DNA from: Gammaproteobacteria bacterium
Lineage (GTDB): Bacteria > Pseudomonadota > Gammaproteobacteria > Chromatiales > Chromatiaceae
DNA length: 53,078 nt
NCBI GenBank assembly: GCA_025458675.1
Contig: JALORY010000002.1
Location: 1-53,078, forward strand
Reading direction: 5' to 3'
The translations under genes and the position numbers were made by a program. The notes under the pieces were generated by a model. That model ran no database searches. It was not told the DNA's origin and saw only the letters and a program-made list of their open reading frames with translations. This document shows, piece by piece, positions 7,969 to 14,332 of this stretch (the first letter of the stretch is position 1; every line of letters begins with the position of its first letter).

Positions 7969-10067
7969 CGCCGGAGACGGTCCCCGCGCTGCGCGAGGAG
8001 CTGCGGCTCCTGCCGGCGACGCCGCAGCCTGACGGTTCGCCCGCGTGGCACGTCCTCGACCCGGTGCGCAACCGCTTCTTCCGCATCGGCTGGCTCGAGT
8101 TCGAGCTCCTCTGCCGCTGGGCGCTTGGCCGGCCCGAGGCCATCGCGCGCGCCGTTGCCGCCGAGACCACGCTGGCGGCGACGGCCGACGACGTCGCCGC
8201 GCTCGCCGGGTTCCTCGACAGGCACGCGCTGCTCGCGCCCGCGGGGCCGCGCGTGGCGGAGGCGCTCGCCGGGCGCGCGCGACGCCAGCGCGGCGCGTGG
8301 TGGCAGCGGGCAGTCCACCAGTACCTCTTCTTCCGGGTCCCGCTGGTCTTTCCGCAGGCCCGGCTCGCCGACGTCGCGCGCCGGCTGCGCTGGGCCTGGT
8401 CGCCGGCATTCCTGGGGCTGAGCGCCGTCGCCGGCGCGGTCGGGCTGTGGCTGCTGTCGCGCCAGTGGGACAGCGTGCTCGTCGAGCTGCGCGGCGCGTT
8501 CCAGGGACTCGGCTGGGTCGGTTTCGCGGCCGCGCTCGCGCTGTCCAAGACCCTGCACGAGGTCGGACACGCGGTCACGGCGGCCCGCCACGGCGTGCGC
8601 GTCGGGCACATGGGGGTCGCCTTCGTCGTGCTGCTGCCCATGCTCTACACCGACACGGGCGAGAGCTGGAAGCTGCTCACCTCGCGCGCGCGGCTGCGCA
8701 TCGCGGCCGCCGGGCTCACGGCCGAGCTCACGCTCGCCGCCTGGGCGACCCTGGCCTGGGCGCTGCTGCCCGACGGCGCGCTGCGCCAGGCGACGCTGTT
8801 CCTGGCGACCAGCGCGTGGGTCGTGTCGGTCGCGGTCAACGCGAGCCCCTTCATGCGCTTCGACGGCTACTTCCTGCTGTCGGACGCGCTCGATCTGCCG
8901 AACCTGCACGAGCGCGCCGGGGCGCTGGCCCGCGCGCGGCTGCGGCGCGTCCTGCTCGGCCTGCCGGAACCCGACCCCGAGTCCTTCGCGCCCGGCACCG
9001 CCCGCGCCCTGACCCTGTTCGCCTGGACGACGTGGCTCTACCGCGCGGTGGTGTTCTTCGGCATCGCGCTCCTCGTCTATCACCTCGCGTTCAAGCTCCT
9101 CGGCATCGCCCTGTTCCTGATCGAGGTGGTGTGGCTGATCCTGCGGCCGGTGTGGCGGGAGCTGACGGGCTGGTGGCGGCTGCGCACGCGAGTACCCATC
9201 GCGCGCCGGCTGGCGCTGCTGGCCTTCCTCGGCGGGCTCGCCGCGCTGCTCCTCCTGCCCTGGCAGACCGGGGTGCGGGCCGACGGCTGGCTGCACGCGG
9301 AGCAGCGCGCGCTCCACGCGCCGCAGCCCGCGTGGCTCGAGACGGTCGCGGTACGCGCGGGCGAGCGCGTCGCGGCGGGTCAGCTCCTCTTCACGCTGCG
9401 TCAGCCGGCGCTCGAAGACGCGGGGCGCAAGGCGGCGATCATGGCCGAGGCCTTCGGCCGGCAGGCCGCCGGTTTCGTCGGCGTGGAGGGCACCGGCACG
9501 GCCCGCGCTCAACTGGCCGCGCAGCTGGCGGCGGAGTGGCGGAGGGAGGCGGCGGCCAAGCACGAGGAGGCCGAACGGCTGCGTCTGGCCGCGCCCTTCG
9601 CGGGCACGGTCCTCGACCTCGACCCCGACCTGCGCCCGGGGGCCTGGGTCGGCGTGGACACGGCGCTCGCGTGGCTCGTCGACGAGCGGACGTGGCGCGC
9701 GGAGGTGCTGGTCGAGGAGGCTGCGGTGGGCCGGATCCGGACCGGTCAGGCGGCCAAGGTCTACCCGGCCGGCTCGGCGGCGGCGCCGTGGCCGGCGCGC
9801 GTGATCGCCGTCGACCCCGCGCGCCTGCAGGCCCTGCCGCACCCGCTGCTCGACGCGCGCCACGGCGGCCCGGTGCGCGTGGAGGAGGGCAGGGACAAGG
9901 CCGCGAAGCCCCGCGCGGCGCTCTTTCGCGTGGTGTTGACGCTCGAGGCGCCGCCGGCGCGGCGCGTCCAGCCGATCACCGCCGTCATCGAGGCCGAGCC
10001 GCAGAGCCTCATCGGCCGCTGGGCCGGCGCGCTCGTCGCGACGCTGATCCGGGAGAGCGGGTTCTAG
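7962..10067 (+). CDS. PqqD-like / M50 zinc metalloprotease / HlyD fusion membrane protein
   Basis: Predicted 701 residues; starts 7 bp inside the previous gene. Three parts can be seen. Residues 1-95 resemble a PqqD-like/winged-helix domain (WHVLDPVRNRFFRIG...EFELLCRW). Residues about 140-425 are a polytopic site-2-protease-like core with zinc motif HEVGH at residues 199-203 and a later NASPFMRFDGY, whose Asp301 is the probable third ligand. Residues about 430-700 are a HlyD-like lipoyl/barrel part (HAPQPAWLETVAVRAGERVAAGQLLFTL; LRLAAPFAGTVLDLDPDLRPG). Known families with this layout are annotated only as putative peptide zinc metalloproteases. Here it replaces the expected ABC or RND pump of a TolC/HlyD operon, so it may process or drive export of the adjacent adhesin (inference). 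Confidence 0.88.
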   Translation: MLTPETVPALREELRLLPATPQPDGSPAWHVLDPVRNRFFRIGWLEFELLCRWALGRPEAIARAVAAETTLAATADDVAALAGFLDRHALLAPAGPRVAEALAGRARRQRGAWWQRAVHQYLFFRVPLVFPQARLADVARRLRWAWSPAFLGLSAVAGAVGLWLLSRQWDSVLVELRGAFQGLGWVGFAAALALSKTLHEVGHAVTAARHGVRVGHMGVAFVVLLPMLYTDTGESWKLLTSRARLRIAAAGLTAELTLAAWATLAWALLPDGALRQATLFLATSAWVVSVAVNASPFMRFDGYFLLSDALDLPNLHERAGALARARLRRVLLGLPEPDPESFAPGTARALTLFAWTTWLYRAVVFFGIALLVYHLAFKLLGIALFLIEVVWLILRPVWRELTGWWRLRTRVPIARRLALLAFLGGLAALLLLPWQTGVRADGWLHAEQRALHAPQPAWLETVAVRAGERVAAGQLLFTLRQPALEDAGRKAAIMAEAFGRQAAGFVGVEGTGTARAQLAAQLAAEWRREAAAKHEEAERLRLAAPFAGTVLDLDPDLRPGAWVGVDTALAWLVDERTWRAEVLVEEAAVGRIRTGQAAKVYPAGSAAAPWPARVIAVDPARLQALPHPLLDARHGGPVRVEEGRDKAAKPRAALFRVVLTLEAPPARRVQPITAVIEAEPQSLIGRWAGALVATLIRESGF

Positions 10068-10080
10068 GCGCCGCGCGCCG

Positions 10081-10992
10081 TCAGATCCCGCCGAAGTCCG
10101 GTTCCTTCGACGCCGCGTCGTTGGGGTGTGCGAGCGCGGCCTTCATCGATTCGGGCATCGGGACGCCGAGCGTGATGCCGACGAGCGGCAGCGGCGCGAG
10201 GAACCACTTGCGGTAGAGCGTCGCGAGCTCGCCGCTGTGCGCCATCGCGGCGACCTCGCGATCGACGAAGGCCTTGAGTGCAGGGCGGTCCTTCGCCATC
10301 ACGATGGCGATGTTCTCGTCGGCCTCGAGACCCGGCACGACGGCGAGGCGCTGGCGCGTGCCGCGCTGGGCGGCCTCGCCCAGCATCACGACGTCCGTGC
10401 CGAAGAAGGCGTCGACCGTGCCGTCCATGAGCGCCTGGTAGGCGCGCACGTTGTTGCGCACGGGCACCACGTCGGCATCGAGGCCACGGGCCGCGACGAA
10501 TCGTCGCGCGGTGGCCGCGTCGGTCGTGTCGGTGATCACCGCGAGCCGCCTGCCGCGCAGGTCCTCGACGCTGCCGATGCCCGATCCCGCGAGCGCGATC
10601 AGGCGGGCGCTGCGGGTCGCAATGGTGTTGGAGAACAGGAAGTCCTGCTGGCGCTCGAGCGTGTTGCTGGTGATCCCGCACTCCAGGTCCGCGTGCTTTC
10701 CCTTCACCAGAAGGAAACGGGTGATCGCCGTGGCCTTGGCATAGCGCACGCGCAGGTCGGGCGTGCCGAGCTGGTGGCGCAGACGATCGACGATGCGGTT
10801 GCAGACGTCGACCGAGTAGCCGCTCGGCCGGTCGTCGCGCGCGGTGTAGCTGAAGCCGATGGCCGCCTCACGGTGCGCGATCACGAGCTGCCCGACGCGC
10901 CGGAAGTGATCGAGACCGAGCTCCGGCTCCTGCGCTGCCGTGACCGGCGAGGCGAGCGCGCAGAGCGCGAGAACGGCGGTGCGCAGGCGCAT
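10081..10992 (-). CDS. Periplasmic amino-acid-type solute-binding protein (SBP family 3)
   Basis: Predicted 303 residues starting at ATG 10992, with GAGGA about eight bases upstream on the minus strand. The signal peptide is residues 1-20 (MRLRTAVLALCALASPVTAA). The body has the two-lobed family 3 pattern: IGFSYTARDDRPSGYSVDVC, ECGITSNTLERQQDFLFSN, DLRGRRLAVITDTTDAATA, VDAFFGTDVVML, and a C-terminal YRKWF helix. It should bind a polar amino acid or similar small ligand in the periplasm. No permease or ATPase gene lies nearby, so the transporter, if any, is elsewhere. The C-terminus is about 25 residues longer than the typical end. It converges on the adhesin-export operon, with only 13 bases between the stops. 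Confidence 0.9.
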   Translation of the reverse strand: MRLRTAVLALCALASPVTAAQEPELGLDHFRRVGQLVIAHREAAIGFSYTARDDRPSGYSVDVCNRIVDRLRHQLGTPDLRVRYAKATAITRFLLVKGKHADLECGITSNTLERQQDFLFSNTIATRSARLIALAGSGIGSVEDLRGRRLAVITDTTDAATARRFVAARGLDADVVPVRNNVRAYQALMDGTVDAFFGTDVVMLGEAAQRGTRQRLAVVPGLEADENIAIVMAKDRPALKAFVDREVAAMAHSGELATLYRKWFLAPLPLVGITLGVPMPESMKAALAHPNDAASKEPDFGGI

Positions 10993-11028
10993 GGGGGGTT
11001 CCTCGATCGGCGGGAGTGCTGGCCGGCG

Positions 11029-11034
11029 ATGATA
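11029..11034 (-). promoter_or_regulatory. Possible -10 box for the solute-binding protein
   Basis: On the minus strand the hexamer is TATCAT (five of six to TATAAT), 37 bases before the ATG at 10992. I see no convincing -35 hexamer at 16-18 bases, so this is only a weak candidate. Confidence 0.3.
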
Positions 11035-11068
11035 CGGCCCGCGGCCGGCCGGCCTCCAGCGCGTGGGC

Positions 11069-12304
11069 TCAGGCCGCGCGCCGCCGATCCAGCACCGCAA
11101 CGGCCGCGGTCACGCCGACCGCGGCGGCGAGCAGCGCGACGGCGGTCCACAGGCTGTCGAGGCGCTGGGGCGCGAGGAGCAGCACGAGGCCGAGGCCGAG
11201 CATCATGCTGCCGGACAGGAGCTTGAGCAGACGGCCCTCGTACTCGGTGAGCTGGCGCCGGCCGAGCGCGCGCGTCACGGCGTAGACGATCAGGGCGAGC
11301 GGCACCACGTAGACGACGTTGTAGAGCGCGAGGTAGCCGTACCAGCCGGCGGTGCCGAGGTCGTTCAGCGTGAGCACCCGCGTGTAGACCATGGGGAACC
11401 CGGCCGTGCACAGCAGCTCGTACGAGTTGGCCGCGACGGCGAGCAGCAGCGTCGCGCCCAGCATCGCCGGCAGGCTGCCCGCGGCGACGACCGCGCGGCC
11501 GCGCCGGTAGAGGTCCGGCAGCCGCGACGCCGGAATGGTGAGGGACGGCCCCCGCTTGAAGGCGAAGTAGTCCTTGATGTTGACGAGGGCCATGAGGATC
11601 GCGACGACGGCCGCGCCGGCCGTCACCCACTTCACGCTCCCCAGCATCTGGAAGAGGCTCAGCCAGGCGGCCATGAACGCGAAGTAGACGAGGCCGGAGA
11701 CGGCGACGAAGGTACCGCCGATCAGCAGCATCCGCCGGCGGTCGCGCTGGTGCGCCAGCAGCCCGAGCAGGAAGAGCAGCACGAAAAAGGCGCAGGGGTT
11801 GAAGGCGTCCAGGCCGGCGATGACCAGGGTGAACAGCGGCAGCGAGAGCGACTGCGGCGAGACGCGGCCCGCGAGGGGGAGGTCGATCTCCGTGGGCGCC
11901 TCGGCGGCCGTTCCGCCGGCGGCGACGCGCTCGTGGCACCGGGTCAGGCGCTCGCGCAGCAGCGCGCCGGTGCTCTCGGCGTCGCGCCAGCCGACGTGCA
12001 GCTCGCCGCAGAACAGGAAGGCGGGCACCGACGACGCGCGCTCGCCGAGCTCCGCCGCCATCGCGATATAGCGGCGGGCGTTCTCCGGGTTGCGGCTGAG
12101 CTCGAGGTCGTGCAGGCGCAGCCAGGGCAGCTCGCCTGGCAGCGCCGTGACGAAGGGGCGTGCCTGGAGGCAGTGCGGGCAGCGGGCAGACCAGAAGAAG
12201 TGCAGATCGACCTCCCCGGCGACCCCCTCGCCCGCGCGCGCGCCCGGCGGCAGGAGCGCGCCGAGCAGGCAAGCGAGGAGGAGGGGAAGGGCGGCGAGCC
12301 GCAT
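11069..12304 (-). CDS. Thioredoxin-like / CcdA-DsbD-like membrane fusion protein
   Basis: Predicted 411 residues. A signal peptide (1-24) is followed by a thioredoxin-fold domain with the redox pair C42PHC45 (FFWSARCPHCLQA) and a cis-Pro region SSVPAFLF at about 91-98. From about residue 150 there are six or more membrane helices. The first contains FNPCAFF with Cys171 and a later one ELLCTAGFP with Cys299, the paired cysteines expected of CcdA/DsbD-type electron carriers. The role is probably transfer of reducing power across the inner membrane to the periplasmic domain, possibly for cytochrome c maturation. That fits the many c-type cytochromes here. It is transcribed divergently from the protease at 12368. 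The domain order (thioredoxin first) is the reverse of DsbD. Confidence 0.85.
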   Translation of the reverse strand: MRLAALPLLLACLLGALLPPGARAGEGVAGEVDLHFFWSARCPHCLQARPFVTALPGELPWLRLHDLELSRNPENARRYIAMAAELGERASSVPAFLFCGELHVGWRDAESTGALLRERLTRCHERVAAGGTAAEAPTEIDLPLAGRVSPQSLSLPLFTLVIAGLDAFNPCAFFVLLFLLGLLAHQRDRRRMLLIGGTFVAVSGLVYFAFMAAWLSLFQMLGSVKWVTAGAAVVAILMALVNIKDYFAFKRGPSLTIPASRLPDLYRRGRAVVAAGSLPAMLGATLLLAVAANSYELLCTAGFPMVYTRVLTLNDLGTAGWYGYLALYNVVYVVPLALIVYAVTRALGRRQLTEYEGRLLKLLSGSMMLGLGLVLLLAPQRLDSLWTAVALLAAAVGVTAAVAVLDRRRAA

Positions 12305-12313
12305 GGCGACGCG

Positions 12314-12322
12314 ATTCTAGCA
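12314..12322 (-). promoter_or_regulatory. Extended -10 promoter for the thioredoxin/CcdA-like gene
   Basis: The minus strand reads TGCTAGAAT, a TGn extended -10 with TAGAAT (five of six). The predicted transcription start falls about three bases before ATG 12304, so the message would be nearly leaderless. No good -35 is visible. Confidence 0.45.
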
Positions 12323-12367
12323 GCCGGGATAGACTGCGTTCGTTGCGTTCTGCTGGCCCCTCCGCGC

Positions 12368-13114
12368 ATGGCATCGACCGGGCAACGCGCCCTCCTCCGA
12401 CGATCGCTGGCGACCGGCCTGGCGGCGCTCGCGCTCGCCCTGCCGGCGCAGGCGGCGCGCGCCCCGTCGACCACCGCAACCGTGCGGGTGGCCGGCACGG
12501 GGAGCGGCATCGTCGTCGACGAGGCCGGCCACGTCCTCACCAACCACCACGTCGTGCAGAACTGCAAGGCGCTGCGCGTGCGCAAGGACGGCACGACGGC
12601 CGGCGCCCGCCTGCAGGCCTTCGACCCGGGCAACGACCTCGCGCTGCTGCAGGCGACCGGTCTGCGCGGCGTTCGCCCTGCCGTCCTCCGCGTCAGCACG
12701 GTCCAGCTCGGCGAGCCCGCGTTCCTCGCCGGCTACCCGCTGCAGGGCGTGCTGTCGAACGACCTGCACGTCGGCACCGGCATGGTCAGCGCCCTGGCGG
12801 GGCCGCGGGGCGACCGGCGCATGATCCAGCTCAGCGTGCCGGTGCAGGCGGGCAACAGCGGCGGCCCGGTGCTCGACGAGGCGGGGCAGGTGATCGGCGT
12901 CCTGCTGGGCACGCTGAGTCCCGCCTACGTGCAGCGCCTGACCGGCCTGTCGCCGCAGAACGTGAGCTTCGCGGTGCGCGCCGAGCGGGCCCAGGCCCTG
13001 CTGGGCAGCGGCCGTTCCGACTACCGCAAGGGGACCAGCCGCCAGGCGCTGGACACCCGCGAGCTCGCTGCCCGCGCGCGCGGTTTCACGGTGCTGATCG
13101 AGTGCCTGAAGTAG
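12368..13114 (+). CDS. Trypsin-like serine protease without PDZ domain, exported
   Basis: Predicted 248 residues from ATG 12368. Residues 1-30 form a twin-arginine-containing signal-like segment (RRSLATGLAALALALPAQAA). The chymotrypsin fold of the HtrA/DegP group is clear: His61 in TNHHVV, Asp90 in GNDLALL, Ser164 in GNSGGP. HtrA proteins normally continue into one or two PDZ domains; this one stops about 85 residues after the serine with a short basic tail and one cysteine (ECLK), so it lacks substrate-recognition PDZs. It is probably a periplasmic quality-control or processing protease. It lies between a thiol-redox gene and a cytochrome c gene, but co-transcription with the latter is uncertain given a 109-base gap. 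Confidence 0.88.
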   Translation: MASTGQRALLRRSLATGLAALALALPAQAARAPSTTATVRVAGTGSGIVVDEAGHVLTNHHVVQNCKALRVRKDGTTAGARLQAFDPGNDLALLQATGLRGVRPAVLRVSTVQLGEPAFLAGYPLQGVLSNDLHVGTGMVSALAGPRGDRRMIQLSVPVQAGNSGGPVLDEAGQVIGVLLGTLSPAYVQRLTGLSPQNVSFAVRAERAQALLGSGRSDYRKGTSRQALDTRELAARARGFTVLIECLK

Positions 13115-13223
13115 GGCCGGCGCCGTCCCGCCACCCGGGCGCCGCAGCGGACTGGACCGAGGTCAAGGTCCTGTTCCGGCAAAACGGCTACACAGCAGTG
13201 GTTCTCCCGGTCCAGAGGTCCCA

Positions 13224-13586
13224 ATGCAACGGATCCCCCTGATCGCCGCTGCGCTGCTCGCGGGCGTGGCCAGTGCCCACGCCGCCGACACGAGCGACGC
13301 CGCCCGGCGCGGCATGGAGCACTACCGGATCTTCTGCGCCAACTGCCACGGCGCGCAGGCGGACGGCAACGGCCCGACGGCGAAGCTGCTCAAGATCGCG
13401 CCGACCGATCTCACGGTGATCGCGATCTCCAACAACGGCCAGTTCGACGCCGAGCGGGTGTTCAAGGCGCTGGACCGCCGGCACCTGGTGGGCGGAGACG
13501 CGCGCATGCCGGTGTTCAGCGACAACCTCGAGATCAAGACGGCGCTCGACATCGTCGAGTTTCTCAAGACCGTCCAGAAACGCTGA
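13224..13586 (+). CDS. Small monoheme class I cytochrome c
   Basis: Predicted 120 residues: signal peptide (1-21, ending AHA) then a single heme site C38ANCH42 in FCANCHGAQADGNGPTA. The candidate axial methionine is in GGDARMPVFSDN near residue 95, typical of the ARMPVF phrase in class I cytochromes. AGAGG six bases before the ATG supports the start. It is a soluble periplasmic electron carrier. A strong hairpin follows the stop. The homologous-looking cytochrome at 39709-40137 on the other strand shares the layout (CASCHG...GDGAY / RAMPIW), so these may feed different oxidases. Confidence 0.92.
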   Translation: MQRIPLIAAALLAGVASAHAADTSDAARRGMEHYRIFCANCHGAQADGNGPTAKLLKIAPTDLTVIAISNNGQFDAERVFKALDRRHLVGGDARMPVFSDNLEIKTALDIVEFLKTVQKR

Positions 13587-13594
13587 GGCGGGCG

Positions 13595-13621
13595 CCGTCT
13601 CCCGGCGGCGCCGGGAGACGG
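13595..13621. terminator. Perfect 11-bp hairpin between convergent genes
   Basis: CCGTCTCCCGG at 13595-13605 pairs with CCGGGAGACGG at 13611-13621 around a five-base loop. There is no T-tract on either side, so it could be a weak bidirectional terminator or an mRNA 3' stabiliser for the cytochrome gene and the convergent gene ending at 13640. Confidence 0.6.
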
Positions 13622-13639
13622 TGCGGTGACGGATCGACG

Positions 13640-13948
13640 CTACTTCGGCGGCTCGGCGACGGGCCGCACGGTGATGCCGCGAGCCCCGAGCTCGGCCACC
13701 AGCGCCTTGGCGTTGGCGTTGCCCTGGTTGGCCAGCGTCGCCAGGCCGCCCGCGAGCGCCTCGAGCCGGCCCCGCAGCTTCTTGGCGTTCTCCAGCACCG
13801 GCTCCTGCGCCGTGCGCTGCGCCTCCAGCGCGTCCTTTTCCTGCAGCAGCTGCACCGTGTGCATGCTGGCGCCCACCACCAGGGTGACGGCGACCAGGGC
13901 CAGGGGCAGGAAGGCGTTGCCGCCGGGGGTCTCGTTCGGGCTGCTCAC
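13640..13948 (-). CDS. Small single-pass membrane protein, paralogue of the next gene
   Basis: Predicted 102 residues from GTG 13948, overlapping the previous stop by GTGA. It has a short polar N-terminus, one membrane helix (about residues 13-30: FLPLALVAVTLVVGASM), a Gln/Glu-rich coiled segment, a helical ANQGNANAKALVAELGARG stretch, and the ending GITVRPVAEPPK. I do not recognise a named family. The ending matches GITVTAAPKAKEAQP of the upstream neighbour, and both have the same length and topology, so they are an old tandem duplication. Both probably sit in the inner membrane with a periplasmic coil and act together, perhaps with the 806-residue membrane protein upstream. Confidence 0.8.
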   Translation of the reverse strand: MSSPNETPGGNAFLPLALVAVTLVVGASMHTVQLLQEKDALEAQRTAQEPVLENAKKLRGRLEALAGGLATLANQGNANAKALVAELGARGITVRPVAEPPK

Positions 13949-14235
13949 GGCTGGGCCTCCTTCGCCTTGGGCGCGGCGGTGACGGTGATCCCCTGCGATT
14001 CCAGCAGGCGCTTGAGGTCGGCGTCGTTGGCCCGCGTCGCGAGCTCCGCGACCCCGCGGGCGATGCCCTGCAGGAGCGGCTCGAGCTGGGCTGCCTGCTG
14101 GATGAACAGCGCGCGCTGGGTGACGTCGCGCTGCTGGTCGCGAACGCCGCCGCCGATCACCGCGTTGGCGACGGTGAGCACCAGGGCGATGCCGCCCAGC
14201 GTGCTGGTGATGAGGTACTGACTCCGGCTCAGCAT
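13945..14235 (-). CDS. Small single-pass membrane protein, paralogue of the previous gene
   Basis: Predicted 96 residues from ATG 14235, chosen because GGAGGAAG lies immediately upstream; a TTG at 14247 would place that site inside the coding region. One membrane helix spans about residues 8-28 (YLITSTLGGIALVLTVANAVIGG), then a Gln-rich helical region (DQQRDVTQRALFIQQAAQLEPLL), a TRANDADLKRLLESQG helix and the GITV ending. Function is unknown. It is translationally coupled to its paralogue by the GTGA overlap. An intrinsic terminator lies directly upstream of its ribosome binding site, so expression either depends on read-through or on a promoter I cannot place. Confidence 0.8.
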   Translation of the reverse strand: MLSRSQYLITSTLGGIALVLTVANAVIGGGVRDQQRDVTQRALFIQQAAQLEPLLQGIARGVAELATRANDADLKRLLESQGITVTAAPKAKEAQP

Positions 14236-14245
14236 TTCTTCCTCC

Positions 14246-14274
14246 AAAAAAACGGCCCCGGGGTACGGAGCCGT
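14246..14274 (-). terminator. Intrinsic terminator abutting the downstream ribosome binding site
   Basis: On the minus strand a nine-pair stem (ACGGCTCCG with CGGGGCCGT, one U-G wobble, loop UACCC) is followed by seven T residues. It ends the 806-residue membrane protein gene. The T-tract runs straight into GGAGGAAG, the ribosome binding site of the gene starting at 14235. Confidence 0.8.
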
Positions 14275-14332
14275 GAACTTCAGTGTCGGTATTGGTCCCG
14301 AGTGTGCCCCTTCCGCGGCGCCAACGCCAGCA

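Noticed and set aside
5864-8409. Long antisense open frames opposite the HlyD and M50 genes
   Set aside because: They are Arg/Gly/Ala-rich frames caused by high GC content, lack recognisable domains and oppose clear genes.
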